This document shows positions 45,033 to 57,672 of a stretch of 61,846 nt of DNA, piece by piece. The notes beneath the pieces are model-generated. The model did not search any database, was not told the origin of the DNA, and saw only the letters and a list, made by a program, of their open reading frames with translations. The stretch comes from CAYPKW01 sp964411425 (GTDB taxonomy: Bacteria; Pseudomonadota; Alphaproteobacteria; Dongiales; Dongiaceae). Made by a program: the position numbers and the translations under genes. The stretch spans positions 1 through 61,846 of the forward strand of contig CAYPKW010000008.1 of NCBI GenBank assembly GCA_964411425.1. Direction: 5' to 3'. The first letter of the stretch is position 1. Each line of letters opens with the position of its first letter.

Positions 45033-45982
45033 CGGCGCCCGACCTCGAGGCGCTTGGCGCGGCGTGGCTTGCCTGGCTCGGTGCGGAGCGGCGCCTCTCG
45101 GCGCATACGACGGCGGCCTACGAGCGCGACGCCAGGGCGTTCCTCTATTTTCTCGCGGGCCATCTGGGCCGGCCGGCGACGCTCGGCGATCTCGCCCAAC
45201 TGTCGCGCGCCGACTTTCGCGCCTGGCTCGCGGCGCGGGCAAGGGCCGGGCTGTCGGCCGCCTCGACCGCGCGGGCCTTGAGCGTGGTGCGCGGGCTGTT
45301 CCGCTTCCTCGCGCGGCGCGCCGGCGTCGCCAACGCGGCGCTCGCCGCGGTCGGCCGGCCGCGGCTGCCTAGCCCGGTGCCGAAGGCCTTGAGCGCGCCG
45401 GAAGCGGTGGAGGTCATCGCGGCGGTAAGAGGCTTGTCGGCGTCGCCGTGGATCGCCAAGCGCGACGCCGCGCTGTTCACGCTGTTGTACGGCTGCGGGC
45501 TCAGGATCGGCGAGGCGCTGGGTTTGAATCGCGGCGACGCGCCGCGTCCGACGGCCGGAAACTTGGGCCTCGCCGTCACCGGCAAGGGCAACAAGGAGCG
45601 CGTGGTGCCGGTGTTGCCGAAGGTGGCGGCGGCGCTCGAGGACTATCTCGCCGCCTGCCCCTTCGCGGGCGGGCCCGGGGCGCCGCTGTTCGTCGGCCGG
45701 CGCGGCCGGCGCATGAACGCGCGCCAAGCGCAGCTCCAGATGCAGCGTTTGCGGCCGCTGCTGGGATTGCCGGCGGGCGCCACGCCGCACTCGCTCAGGC
45801 ACAGCTTCGCGACGCACCTGTTGGCGGCCGGCGGCGACCTGCGCGCGATACAGGAGCTGCTCGGCCACGCCTCGTTGTCGACGACGCAGCGCTACACCGC
45901 GGTGGACACCGGCGCGCTGCTGTCCGTATATCGACGCACGCACCCGCGGGCGCGGCGGCCGACATCGGGAGAAACGAGATGA
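45011..45982 (+). CDS. xerC: Site-specific tyrosine recombinase XerC
   Basis: A 323-residue recombinase that, with XerD, resolves chromosome dimers at dif. The N-terminal SAM-like domain includes LSAHTTAAYERDARAF. Catalytic residues are Arg in YGCGLRIGEAL, Lys in TGKGNKER, His-x-x-Arg in HSLRHSFATHLL, His in LLGHASLSTTQ and Tyr in QRYTAVD. ATG 45011 lies inside DUF484; the longer frame from 44693 is a shadow. There is no sign of a mobile element around it, consistent with the housekeeping enzyme. Confidence 0.93.
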   Translation: MARSAWVTAPDLEALGAAWLAWLGAERRLSAHTTAAYERDARAFLYFLAGHLGRPATLGDLAQLSRADFRAWLAARARAGLSAASTARALSVVRGLFRFLARRAGVANAALAAVGRPRLPSPVPKALSAPEAVEVIAAVRGLSASPWIAKRDAALFTLLYGCGLRIGEALGLNRGDAPRPTAGNLGLAVTGKGNKERVVPVLPKVAAALEDYLAACPFAGGPGAPLFVGRRGRRMNARQAQLQMQRLRPLLGLPAGATPHSLRHSFATHLLAAGGDLRAIQELLGHASLSTTQRYTAVDTGALLSVYRRTHPRARRPTSGETR

Positions 45983-46434
45983 TATGGGGACTGATCGCAC
46001 TGTCTTTCATCGGCGCCATCTGGGCGTCGGCCGAGCCGGCCCGCGCCGGCACGGAGATACAGGTGGCGCAGGACGTGATCGCGACGGTGCTCGACACCAT
46101 CGAGCGGCGCATCATCGACGACTATTACGCTCGCAACTACCACGAATGGGAGCAGGGCGAAGGCAAGGGCAAGAAGAAGGGCAAGCACAAGGGCCTGCCG
46201 CCCGGCATCGCCAAGAAAGGCACGCTGCCGCCCGGCCTCTACATGCAGTTGGTGCGGAACGGCAGTTTGCCGCCCGGCCTCCAGCGCGAACCGCTGCCGC
46301 CGGACCTGCTGTCGCTGTTGCCGGCGCGGCCGATCGGCCAGCAGTACTACATCGCCGACGACAGGGTGCTGCTGGTGGAAGCGGCCACCAACCTGATCCT
46401 CGACGTGCTGACCGTGACCGCGGCGGAGGATTAG
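45979..46434 (+). CDS. CigR-like exported protein
   Basis: A 151-residue protein with a short signal peptide (MIWGLIALSFIGAIWASAEPARAG), a charged linker (GEGKGKKKGKHKG) and the repeated LPPGIAKKGTLPPGL, GSLPPGLQREPLPPDLL pattern, then a C-terminal IADDRVLLVEAATNLILDVL segment. This pattern is like the CigR (anti-virulence regulator) family; its molecular role is unclear in non-pathogens. ATG 45979 overlaps the xerC stop (ATGA). It is convergent with lpdA. Confidence 0.77.
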   Translation: MIWGLIALSFIGAIWASAEPARAGTEIQVAQDVIATVLDTIERRIIDDYYARNYHEWEQGEGKGKKKGKHKGLPPGIAKKGTLPPGLYMQLVRNGSLPPGLQREPLPPDLLSLLPARPIGQQYYIADDRVLLVEAATNLILDVLTVTAAED

Positions 46435-46453
46435 CGCGGGACGGCTCCCATGC

Positions 46454-47857
<1,404 letters not shown>

Positions 47858-47888
47858 GGCGCTCTACTCCGAAACGAAACCGCCGGGA

Positions 47889-48584
47889 TCAGGCGCGGCC
47901 GGCGGGCCGGCGGATCAGGACGGCCGCCTTCTCCTTGCCCTTGCCGTAGGTCGCCATGCGGTCGAAATCGCGCCGTGGCACCCGCAAGCCCGACATGTCG
48001 GCCGCCGTCTTGCCGCGGTCGAGCGGGACCCACGGGTCGTTAAGGTACACCGCCTCGTCGTCGAAGCCGGCGACCACGATCCAGTGCGGATCGCGGTCGT
48101 TGTGAATGTATTGGGTGCTTACCAGCACGATGGGGAGATAGCCCCGGCGGAACCTGTCCTCGATCTCGCCGACCTTGAGCGCCCGATAGGTGATTGGCAC
48201 GCCGCACGCCTTCGCCTCTGCCAGATCGGCCTCCTGCACCAGGCGCATCACCTCGCGCTTGTCGTCGTTGCGCGCCCGGCTCGCCAGCAGCACGCCGCGG
48301 TGGTTCAAGTGGACCTCGGCCTCGTAGCCGCGCCGGCGGGCCGCCAGCGCCAGGCCGAGCGCCCCGCAGCCGCCATGCCTGGCGCCGGTGAAGATCGAGG
48401 TCGCCTCCTTCCACAGCCGCATCTCGAGCGTGCGATCGAGCCTGGTGCCGGGGTCGAGCGCGCCCATCGCCATCATCAGGGCCGACGGCCCGCAGGTGAA
48501 GCCGAGCGTCTGGCTGTAGTGCGGCACGCGGACGAACGCCGGCCCGTTCGCCTGGCGCGGCGGCGGCTCTTTCCTGCGACGCAT
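47889..48584 (-). CDS. C39-like cysteine peptidase family protein
   Basis: A 231-residue protein with a papain-like C39 pattern: Cys in SQTLGFTCGPSALMMAM, His in RDPHWIVVAGFDD, Asp in VYLNDPWVPLD. It has no transporter or transmembrane region, so it is not a bacteriocin exporter. Substrate unknown. It lies 4 bp after odhB in the same direction, between odhB and lpdA. Confidence 0.78.
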   Translation of the reverse strand: MRRRKEPPPRQANGPAFVRVPHYSQTLGFTCGPSALMMAMGALDPGTRLDRTLEMRLWKEATSIFTGARHGGCGALGLALAARRRGYEAEVHLNHRGVLLASRARNDDKREVMRLVQEADLAEAKACGVPITYRALKVGEIEDRFRRGYLPIVLVSTQYIHNDRDPHWIVVAGFDDEAVYLNDPWVPLDRGKTAADMSGLRVPRRDFDRMATYGKGKEKAAVLIRRPAGRA

Positions 48585-48588
48585 GACG

Positions 48589-49773
48589 CTAGGCGTCCAG
48601 CAACAGGCGCTGCGGGTCCTCGATGCACTGCTTCACCCGCACCAGGAAGGTCACCGCCTCGCGCCCGTCGACGATGCGGTGGTCGTAGGACAGCGCCAGG
48701 TACATCAGCGGGCGGATCTCCACCCGGCCCTCCACCGCCACCGGGCGCTCTTCGATCTTGTGCATGCCGAGAATGCCCGATTGCGGCGGGTTGAGGATGG
48801 GCGTGGACAGCAGCGAGCCGTATACGCCGCCGTTCGAGATCGTGAACGTGCCGCCGGTGAGATCGTCGATGGCGAGCTTGCCCTCGCGCGCCTTGCGGCC
48901 GAGCTCGGCGATGGTCCGCTCGATCGCGGCGAAGCCGAGGCGGTCGGCGTCGCGCACCACCGGCACCACCAGACCCTGCTCGGTGCCGACCGCCACGCCG
49001 ATGTCGTAGAAGTTCTTGTACAAGATGTCGTCGCCCTCGATCTCGGCGTTCACCTCCGGGATTTCCTTCAAGGCGGCAATGCACGCCTTCAGGAAGAACG
49101 ACATGAAGCCGAGCTTGACGCCGTGGCGTTTCTCGAACTCGTCCTTCAGGCGCCCGCGCAACGCGATGACGGCGCTCATGTCCACCTCGTTGAAGGTGGT
49201 GAGCATGGCGGCAGTGTTCTGCGCCTGCTTCAGGCGCTCGGCGATGCGCTTCCTCAACCGCGTCATCGGCACGCGTTCCTCGCGCGGCGTGCCGGGCGCC
49301 GGGCCCGAGGGCGGCGGCGCCTTGGCGCGCGTCTCCAGAAAACCGAGCACGTCGGCCTTGGTGAGGCGGCCGTCCTTGCCGGTGGCCGGAATCCGCGCCG
49401 GCTCCAGGCGGTTTTCCTCGACCAGCTTGCGCGCCGCCGGCGCTAACACCGGCGCGGCCGGCGGCGGCGGCGCCATGGCCTGGGGCGCCGGCGAGGCAGC
49501 CTTGGTTTCGGGCATCGGCGAGGCCGCCTTGGCGGCGCCGTCGGCGATGGTCCCCAGCACGGCGCCGACCTCGACCGTGGCGCCGGCCGGCACGCGGATT
49601 TCGGCGAGCGTGCCGGCGGCCTTGGCGAATACCTCGAGCGTCACCTTGTCGGTTTCGAGCTCGAGCAGCGCGTCGTCCACCTTGATCGGATCGCCCACCG
49701 ATTTCAGCCACTTGGCGACGGTCGCCTCGGCGACCGATTCGCCCAGCGCCGGCACGACGATGTCTTCGGCCAT
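48589..49773 (-). CDS. sucB: Dihydrolipoyllysine succinyltransferase (E2 of 2-oxoglutarate dehydrogenase)
   Basis: A 394-residue E2 with an N-terminal lipoyl domain (lipoyl-lysine in ELETDKVTLEV, about residue 43), an Ala/Pro-rich linker, a peripheral-subunit-binding domain (ARKLVEENRLEPARIPATGKDGRLTKADV) and the catalytic domain with DHRIVDGREAV. ATG 49773 gives the standard MAEDIVVPALGES start; the eight codons before it overlap the sucA stop. Confidence 0.95.
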   Translation of the reverse strand: MAEDIVVPALGESVAEATVAKWLKSVGDPIKVDDALLELETDKVTLEVFAKAAGTLAEIRVPAGATVEVGAVLGTIADGAAKAASPMPETKAASPAPQAMAPPPPAAPVLAPAARKLVEENRLEPARIPATGKDGRLTKADVLGFLETRAKAPPPSGPAPGTPREERVPMTRLRKRIAERLKQAQNTAAMLTTFNEVDMSAVIALRGRLKDEFEKRHGVKLGFMSFFLKACIAALKEIPEVNAEIEGDDILYKNFYDIGVAVGTEQGLVVPVVRDADRLGFAAIERTIAELGRKAREGKLAIDDLTGGTFTISNGGVYGSLLSTPILNPPQSGILGMHKIEERPVAVEGRVEIRPLMYLALSYDHRIVDGREAVTFLVRVKQCIEDPQRLLLDA

Positions 49774-49777
49774 CGGC

Positions 49778-52636
<2,859 letters not shown>

Positions 52637-52695
52637 CGTCTGCGACCGTTTCCGGCGAAGGGGCGATCCGCGCCGCCCGCGGGCAATTTAGAGAA

Positions 52696-53571
52696 TCAGC
52701 CTTGCAGGACCTTTAACATAGTACTGCCGAGGCTGGCCGGCGAATCGGCAACGACGATGCCGGCGCCGCGCATCGCCTCGATCTTGTCGGCCGCCCCGCC
52801 CTTGCCCCCGGAAACGATGGCCCCGGCGTGGCCCATGCGCCGGCCGGCGGGCGCGGTTAGCCCGGCGATGAAGCCGACCACCGGCTTCCTCGGCCCGGCC
52901 GACCTGAGAAAGGCGGCGGCCTCCTCCTCGGCGGAGCCGCCGATCTCGCCGATCATGACGATGCCTTGCGTCTCCTCGTCGGCGAGGAACAGTTCGAGGC
53001 AGTCGAGGAAGCTGGTGCCGCTGACCGGATCGCCGCCGATGCCGATGCAGGTGGACTGGCCGAGGCCGGCGGCGGTGGTCTGGGCGACCGCCTCGTAGGT
53101 GAGCGTGCCGGACCGCGACACGATGCCGATGCGGCCGCGGGCATGGATGTGCCCCGGCATGATGCCGATCTTGCACGCCCCCGGCGTGATGATGCCGGGG
53201 CAGTTCGGCCCGATCAGCCGCGAGCCGGAACTGCCGATCGCCCGCTTCACCCGTACCATGTCGAGCACCGGGATGCCTTCGGTGATGCAGACCACCAGCG
53301 CCAGCCCGGCATCGACCGCCTCGAGAATGGCGTCGGCGGCGAACGGCGGCGGCACGTAGATGGCGCTCGCGGTCGCCCCGGTCGCCGCCACCGCCTCCGC
53401 CACCGTGTCGAACACCGGCAGGTCGAGGTGCCGGCCGCCGCCCTTGCCGGGAGTGACGCCGCCCACCATCCTGGTGCCGTAGGCGATCGCCTGCTCCGAA
53501 TGGAAGGTGCCTTGCGCGCCGGTGAAACCCTGGCAGATGACCGTTGTCGAGGCATCGACCAAGACCGCCAT
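52696..53571 (-). CDS. sucD: Succinate-CoA ligase subunit alpha
   Basis: A 291-residue CoA-binding subunit. CoA-binding GFTGAQGTFHSEQAI is near the start, and the phosphorylated His is in MGHAGAIVSGGKGGAADK. With SucC it makes succinate and ATP or GTP from succinyl-CoA. The ATG at 53571 overlaps the sucC stop by one base (TGATG). Confidence 0.97.
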   Translation of the reverse strand: MAVLVDASTTVICQGFTGAQGTFHSEQAIAYGTRMVGGVTPGKGGGRHLDLPVFDTVAEAVAATGATASAIYVPPPFAADAILEAVDAGLALVVCITEGIPVLDMVRVKRAIGSSGSRLIGPNCPGIITPGACKIGIMPGHIHARGRIGIVSRSGTLTYEAVAQTTAAGLGQSTCIGIGGDPVSGTSFLDCLELFLADEETQGIVMIGEIGGSAEEEAAAFLRSAGPRKPVVGFIAGLTAPAGRRMGHAGAIVSGGKGGAADKIEAMRGAGIVVADSPASLGSTMLKVLQG

Positions 53572-54740
53572 CAGGGAGCCTCCCGGACGGCCCTGACGAT
53601 CTTCTCGGCGGCGTCGGCCAGATTGTCGGCCGACTCGATGGGGAGCCCCGACTCGCGCAGCAGCTTCTTGCCGAGCTCGACGTTGGTGCCCTCGAGGCGG
53701 ACCACGAGGGGCACTTGCAGGCCCGCTTCGCGGGCGGCCGCGACGACGCCTTCGGCGATCACGTCGCAGCGCATGATGCCGCCGAAGATGTTGACCAGGA
53801 TGCCCTCGACATTGGCATCGGACAGGATGAGCTTGAAGGCCGCCGTCACCCGCTCCTTGGTGGCGCCGCCGCCCACGTCGAGAAAGTTGGCAGGCGCACC
53901 GCCGTGGAGCTTGATGATGTCCATGGTCGCCATGGCGAGCCCGGCGCCGTTGACGAGACAGCCGATGTTGCCGTCGAGCCGAATGTAGTTGAGGCCGTGG
54001 CGGCCGGCCTCCAGCTCCGCCGGGTCCTCCTCGTCCTCGTCGCGCAACGCCGCGGCCTCGACCTGGCGGTAGAGGGCGTTATCGTCGAAGGCGAGCTTGC
54101 TATCGAGCGCCAGCACCTGGCCCGCCGCCGTCACGACCAACGGATTGATCTCGAGGATGCTGGCGTCGAGCGCGATGAAGGCGTCGTACATGGCGGTGAT
54201 GAACTTCACCGCCGATGCCACCTGCCCGCCCGCAAGCCCGAGCCCGAACGCGACGCGCCGGGCATGATGGGGCATGACGCCGGTCGCCGGGTCGATGGCG
54301 ACTTTCAGGATCTTCTCGGGGCTCGCCGCCGCCACCTGCTCGATATCGACGCCGCCTTCGGCGGACGCGATCAGCGTCACGCGCGAGAGGGCGCGGTCGA
54401 TCAACATGCCAAGGTAGAGCTCGCGGCGAACATCGCAGCCCTCCTCGACGTAGACGCGCCCGACCCGGCGCCCGCCGGGCCCGGTCTGCTGCGTCACCAG
54501 CTTGCTGCCGATGAGCCGGGCGGCGGCCGCGCCCGCCTCAGCCGGGGACTTCACGAGCTTTATGCCGCCGGCCTTGCCGCGTCCGCCGGCGTGGATTTGC
54601 GCCTTCACCACCCACAGCGAACCGCCGAGCTGGCGCGCCGCCTCTTCCGCCTCGGTTGCCGAGTAAGCGACGATGCCGCGCGGCACGGCGACACCGAACT
54701 TCGCCATCAGGCCCTTGGCCTGATATTCGTGGACGTTCAT
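53571..54740 (-). CDS. sucC: Succinate-CoA ligase subunit beta
   Basis: A 389-residue ATP-grasp subunit. The start MNVHEYQAKGLMAKFGV is standard, AQIHAGGRGKAGGIKL is the ATP-grasp region, and the C-terminal domain has VNIFGGIMRCDVIAEG. ATG 54740 is preferred; a TTG-started extension of seven codons adds nothing conserved. It begins the sucCDAB unit, 161 bp downstream of the small basic-protein gene. Confidence 0.97.
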   Translation of the reverse strand: MNVHEYQAKGLMAKFGVAVPRGIVAYSATEAEEAARQLGGSLWVVKAQIHAGGRGKAGGIKLVKSPAEAGAAAARLIGSKLVTQQTGPGGRRVGRVYVEEGCDVRRELYLGMLIDRALSRVTLIASAEGGVDIEQVAAASPEKILKVAIDPATGVMPHHARRVAFGLGLAGGQVASAVKFITAMYDAFIALDASILEINPLVVTAAGQVLALDSKLAFDDNALYRQVEAAALRDEDEEDPAELEAGRHGLNYIRLDGNIGCLVNGAGLAMATMDIIKLHGGAPANFLDVGGGATKERVTAAFKLILSDANVEGILVNIFGGIMRCDVIAEGVVAAAREAGLQVPLVVRLEGTNVELGKKLLRESGLPIESADNLADAAEKIVRAVREAP

Positions 54741-54822
54741 CGAACTCAGATAACGACACAAGTGTCGGCGGCGGTCCCCCGGGCCCTGGGCGCCCCGCCG
54801 CAGCGAGGCGCGTAATCTAACA

Positions 54823-54858
54823 GCTTCCGGGGGTGGCGCAAGCGCGCCCCCCGGAAGC
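54823..54858 (-). terminator. Strong hairpin between the small basic-protein gene and sucC
   Basis: A 17-bp stem (15 pairs) with a two-base loop: GCTTCCGGGGG... pairs with ...CCCCCGGAAGC. It lies in the sucC leader, upstream of sucC on the minus strand. No T-run follows, so it may be a rho-dependent or processing structure rather than an intrinsic terminator. Confidence 0.45.
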
Positions 54859-54901
54859 CGCCGGCTTGTCCGGGAGACCGCCGCCGCAGAGAGTAACCGG
54901 C

Positions 54902-54997
54902 TTACTTCTTCTTCCGGGCCTTCGCCTTTTTCTTCGGCGCGGCCCGCTTGGTCGCCTTCTTGGCGGCCGGCCTTGCTCTGGCTTTGCGCTTCATCAT
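54902..54997 (-). CDS. 31-residue Lys/Arg-rich histone H1-like small protein
   Basis: A short gene starting ATGATGAAG at 54997, overlapping the mdh stop by one base (TGATG), with GAGGAG placed a few bases upstream inside the last codons of mdh, and ending with TAA at 54904-54902. The product (MMKRKARARPAAKKATKRA...) has 12 Lys and 5 Arg among 31 residues, with Ala and Pro as nearly all the rest. It has no hydrophobic core and would be a nucleic-acid-binding tail or an AT-hook/H1-like peptide. Coupling to mdh suggests it is translated. Function unknown. Confidence 0.7.
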   Translation of the reverse strand: MMKRKARARPAAKKATKRAAPKKKAKARKKK

Positions 54998-55959
54998 CAC
55001 ATGTCTCCTCTTTGCAACTTCCTCACCTCTTCGATGAGGCCCCTAACGGCCGAAACCGACTTGTCGAACATGGCCTTCTCGGCCGCGTCGAGATCGATCT
55101 CGACCACTCTCTCCACGCCGTTGGCGCCGATCACGACCGGCACTCCGACATAGAGATCCTTGACGCCGTACTCGCCCCGCAAATAGGCCGCGCAGGGTAA
55201 GACGCGCCGTTTGTCCTTGAGATAGCTTTCCGCCATCGCGATGGCCGCCGCGGCCGGAGCGTTGAACGCCGACCCGGTCTTCAGCAGGCCGACGATCTCG
55301 GCGCCGCCGTCGCGCGTGCGCTGCACGATGGCGTCCAACTTCGCCTGGGCGATCCAGCCCTTGCGCACCAGATCGGGGAGCGGGATGCCCGCCACCGTCG
55401 AATAGCGCACCAGCGGCACCATGGTATCGCCGTGACCGCCCAGCACGAAGGCGCTCACGTCCTCGACCGACACCTTGAGCTCCTGGGCGATGAAGTGGCG
55501 AAAGCGCGCGCCGTCGAGCACGCCGGCCATGCCGACCACCTTGTGGTGCGGCAGGCCGGAGGCCTCGCGCATCAGCCACACCATGGCATCGAGCGGGTTG
55601 GTGACGACAATGACGAAGGCGTTCGGGCAATGGGTCTTGATCTCGCGCCCGGCGCCGGCAACGACCTTGCAGTTGATGGCAAGGAGATCGTCGCGGCTCA
55701 TGCCGGGCTTGCGCGCCACTCCGGCAGTGACGATCACCACGTCGGCGCCGGCGATCGCCCCATAGCCGTTCGCACCCGCGATCGCGCCATCGTACCCCTC
55801 GATCGGTCCCGCCTGCGCGATGTCGAGCGCCTTGCCCTGCGGCACGCCCTCGATGATGTCCACCAGCACCGCGTCGCCCAATTCCTTGAGCCCGATCAGA
55901 AGCGCAAGCGTGCCTCCGATGTTGCCGGCGCCGACGAGAGCGATCTTGTTGCGTGCCAT
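54997..55959 (-). CDS. mdh: Malate dehydrogenase
   Basis: A 320-residue LDH-like malate dehydrogenase. NAD motif VGAGNIGGTLALLIG, VTAGVARKPGMSRDDL (loop with substrate Arg), VVTNPLDAMVW, and catalytic His in FVLGGHGDTMVPL. It oxidises malate to oxaloacetate. It heads the mdh-suc region, 269 bp after sdhB; that gap (55960-56228) holds no supported gene and presumably the mdh promoter. Confidence 0.97.
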   Translation of the reverse strand: MARNKIALVGAGNIGGTLALLIGLKELGDAVLVDIIEGVPQGKALDIAQAGPIEGYDGAIAGANGYGAIAGADVVIVTAGVARKPGMSRDDLLAINCKVVAGAGREIKTHCPNAFVIVVTNPLDAMVWLMREASGLPHHKVVGMAGVLDGARFRHFIAQELKVSVEDVSAFVLGGHGDTMVPLVRYSTVAGIPLPDLVRKGWIAQAKLDAIVQRTRDGGAEIVGLLKTGSAFNAPAAAAIAMAESYLKDKRRVLPCAAYLRGEYGVKDLYVGVPVVIGANGVERVVEIDLDAAEKAMFDKSVSAVRGLIEEVRKLQRGDM

Positions 55960-56228
55960 CGGCTCCTGGTTGCGCGGGGCGTTTCAGGGACTGGATCGGC
56001 GCTTCCATCGCGTCCAACGGGACATGCCCCAAGTTGTTCGGCCCCACTATCCGTTGTGTCCATACGCTCTTTCAACCCCAAGAGCAAGTATGACGTGCAA
56101 AAAATTTGCCGGGCGGGTGAGGCGCATGCGCGCCTTGTCGCGTGCCGCCGGCGCCGTCCGCCCGATACCGGCATGACATGGAAGCGCCTGGCGGTGGCGA
56201 CGCGGTCGGCGACACCCCTGCGGAGCGT

Positions 56229-57005
56229 TCAGTGTCGCGCCACCATCAGCTTCTTCAACTCGGCGATGGCCTTGGCGGGGTTGAGGCCCTTGGGGCAGGT
56301 CTTGGTGCAGTTCATGATGGTGTGGCAGCGGTAGAGGCGAAATGGGTCCTCGAGCGCGTCCAGCCGCTCGCCCGCGGCCCGGTCGCGGCTGTCGGCGATC
56401 CAGCGATAGGCTTGCAGCAGGACGGCGGGACCGAGGTAGCGCTCCCCGTTCCACCAGTAGCTCGGGCAGGACGTCGAGCAGCAGAAGCACAGGACGCACT
56501 CCCACAGCCCATCGAGGCGGGCGCGCTCCCGCGGCGACTGCGGGCGCTCGCGCAGGGGTGCTGGCGTCTCGGCCTTGAGCCACGGCTCGATGGCGGCGTA
56601 CTGCGCGTAGGCCTGGGTCAGGTCCGGCACCAGGTCCTTGACGACCGGCATGTGCGGCAGGGGATATATCCGCACGTCGCCCTTCACCTCGGCGATGTAC
56701 TTGGTGCAAGCGAGCGTGTTGGTGCCGTCGATGTTCATCGCGCAGGAACCGCACACCCCCTCGCGGCAGGAGCGCCGGAAGGTGAGCGTCGGGTCGATCT
56801 CGTTCTTGATCTTGATGAGGGCGTCCAAGACCATCGGCCCGCACTGGGCGAGGTCGAGCTCGTAGGCGTCGAGGCGCGGGTTCGCGCCCCCGTCCGGGTT
56901 CCAGCGATAGACGCGGAACGTACGGACGTTCTCGGCGCCGGGCGGCACCGGCCAAGTCTTGCCGGGCCGCACCTTCGAGTTGGCGGGGAGGGTGAATTGG
57001 GCCAT
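56229..57005 (-). CDS. sdhB: Succinate dehydrogenase iron-sulfur subunit
   Basis: A 258-residue Fe-S subunit. The [2Fe-2S] ligands are in CREGVCGSCAMN and ACTKYI; the [4Fe-4S] and [3Fe-4S] sites are in CVLCFCCSTSCPSYWWN and CHTIMNCTKTCPKGLNP. ATG 57005 gives MAQFTLPANSKV; the longer frame to 57149 is not conserved. It is separated from sdhA by a 1.2-kb block of unrelated genes, though all run in the same direction. Confidence 0.96.
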   Translation of the reverse strand: MAQFTLPANSKVRPGKTWPVPPGAENVRTFRVYRWNPDGGANPRLDAYELDLAQCGPMVLDALIKIKNEIDPTLTFRRSCREGVCGSCAMNIDGTNTLACTKYIAEVKGDVRIYPLPHMPVVKDLVPDLTQAYAQYAAIEPWLKAETPAPLRERPQSPRERARLDGLWECVLCFCCSTSCPSYWWNGERYLGPAVLLQAYRWIADSRDRAAGERLDALEDPFRLYRCHTIMNCTKTCPKGLNPAKAIAELKKLMVARH

Positions 57006-57040
57006 GGGGTTGTGGCCTTCGAGCGATCTCTGGCCTCGGT

Positions 57041-57265
57041 TCAGGCTGCGTACTTCAGGACGCTGTAGTCGCGCCCGCTCGCGAGCGAACTTTCGGCTAG
57101 GTCGTAGACGGCCTGAGCCACATCGCCATCGAAATAGGCCTCGCCACAAGCATCGCAGATTTCCGCGGGAACGTCCTTGATGACGACGACATGCGTATCG
57201 CGCTCATGCGTAACATTGGTCCGGCCTGGGCCAAGTTCGCCGGTCTTGCAAATGACGCATTTCAT
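57041..57265 (-). CDS. YgiT/MqsA-type zinc-finger antitoxin
   Basis: A 74-residue protein with two CxxC motifs (MKCVICKTG and EICDACGEAYF), as in the MqsA/YgiT N-terminal zinc domain. Its start ATG at 57265 overlaps the stop of the DUF4258 gene (ATGA). The toxin-first order is usual for MqsRA-type pairs. It lacks the long C-terminal helix-turn-helix of full MqsA, so DNA binding is uncertain. Confidence 0.82.
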   Translation of the reverse strand: MKCVICKTGELGPGRTNVTHERDTHVVVIKDVPAEICDACGEAYFDGDVAQAVYDLAESSLASGRDYSVLKYAA

Positions 57266-57546
57266 TTTCTTCTCACCCTGAATTTCGATCTCCATTTTGC
57301 CGGGTCGGGATCGTACACCGTTACGATAAAACACCTCAGCGTCACGTCGTCCCGGCTTACCACGACATGCAGGGGCTGTCCACGTGGCCAGCCGACCATC
57401 AGATAACTCGGCCTTGGTTGGTCCTCGGGATAGGATTCGACGATCTCGCCGTTACGAACGACCTCGATGGCATCCTGTGGACTTATCCGGCGGAGCGCCA
57501 ACCGCCGATAGGCGTGCATCGTTATCGTTACGCTGGCGCATTCCAT
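57262..57546 (-). CDS. DUF4258 toxin-like protein
   Basis: A 94-residue protein with the DUF4258 pattern: MHAYRRLALRRISPQDAIEVV, then GEIVESYPEDQPRPSYLMVG, LHVVVSRD and VTVYDPDPAKW. The family is RelE/BrnT-like and is often followed by a YgiT-type zinc protein, as here with an ATGA overlap. A ribonuclease toxin role is inferred. The start codon lies inside a TTCCA/TGGAA palindrome. Confidence 0.82.
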   Translation of the reverse strand: MECASVTITMHAYRRLALRRISPQDAIEVVRNGEIVESYPEDQPRPSYLMVGWPRGQPLHVVVSRDDVTLRCFIVTVYDPDPAKWRSKFRVRRK

Positions 57547-57555
57547 TCACTGGAA
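57541..57555 (-). promoter_or_regulatory. Candidate operator over the DUF4258 start codon
   Basis: TTCCA, spacer TTCAC, TGGAA is a perfect 5-bp inverted repeat that includes the ATG (57546-57544). Binding of an autoregulator here would block both transcription and initiation. Symmetry is the only evidence. Confidence 0.3.
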
Positions 57556-57672
57556 CCGAGCGATAGCCCCTGGATTCGTCATGCGACCGCCATCTTGGCG
57601 CGCGCCGGCGCCAGAAACCGCGTGCTCTTGCAGGCCTTTGGATTGGCGGCAAGGGTAAACTGGACCAAGAGT

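Noticed and set aside
45011..45982. XerC as an integrase of a mobile element
   Set aside because: It lies in the normal fsa-DUF484-xerC housekeeping context, with no attachment-site repeats or cargo.
47889..48584. Bacteriocin exporter (C39 peptidase) cluster
   Set aside because: No ABC transporter, membrane segments or precursor peptides nearby; only the peptidase-like fold is present.
55896..56174. 92-residue minus-strand ORF between sdhB and mdh
   Set aside because: Overlaps the mdh start out of frame, has no domain and no ribosome binding site.
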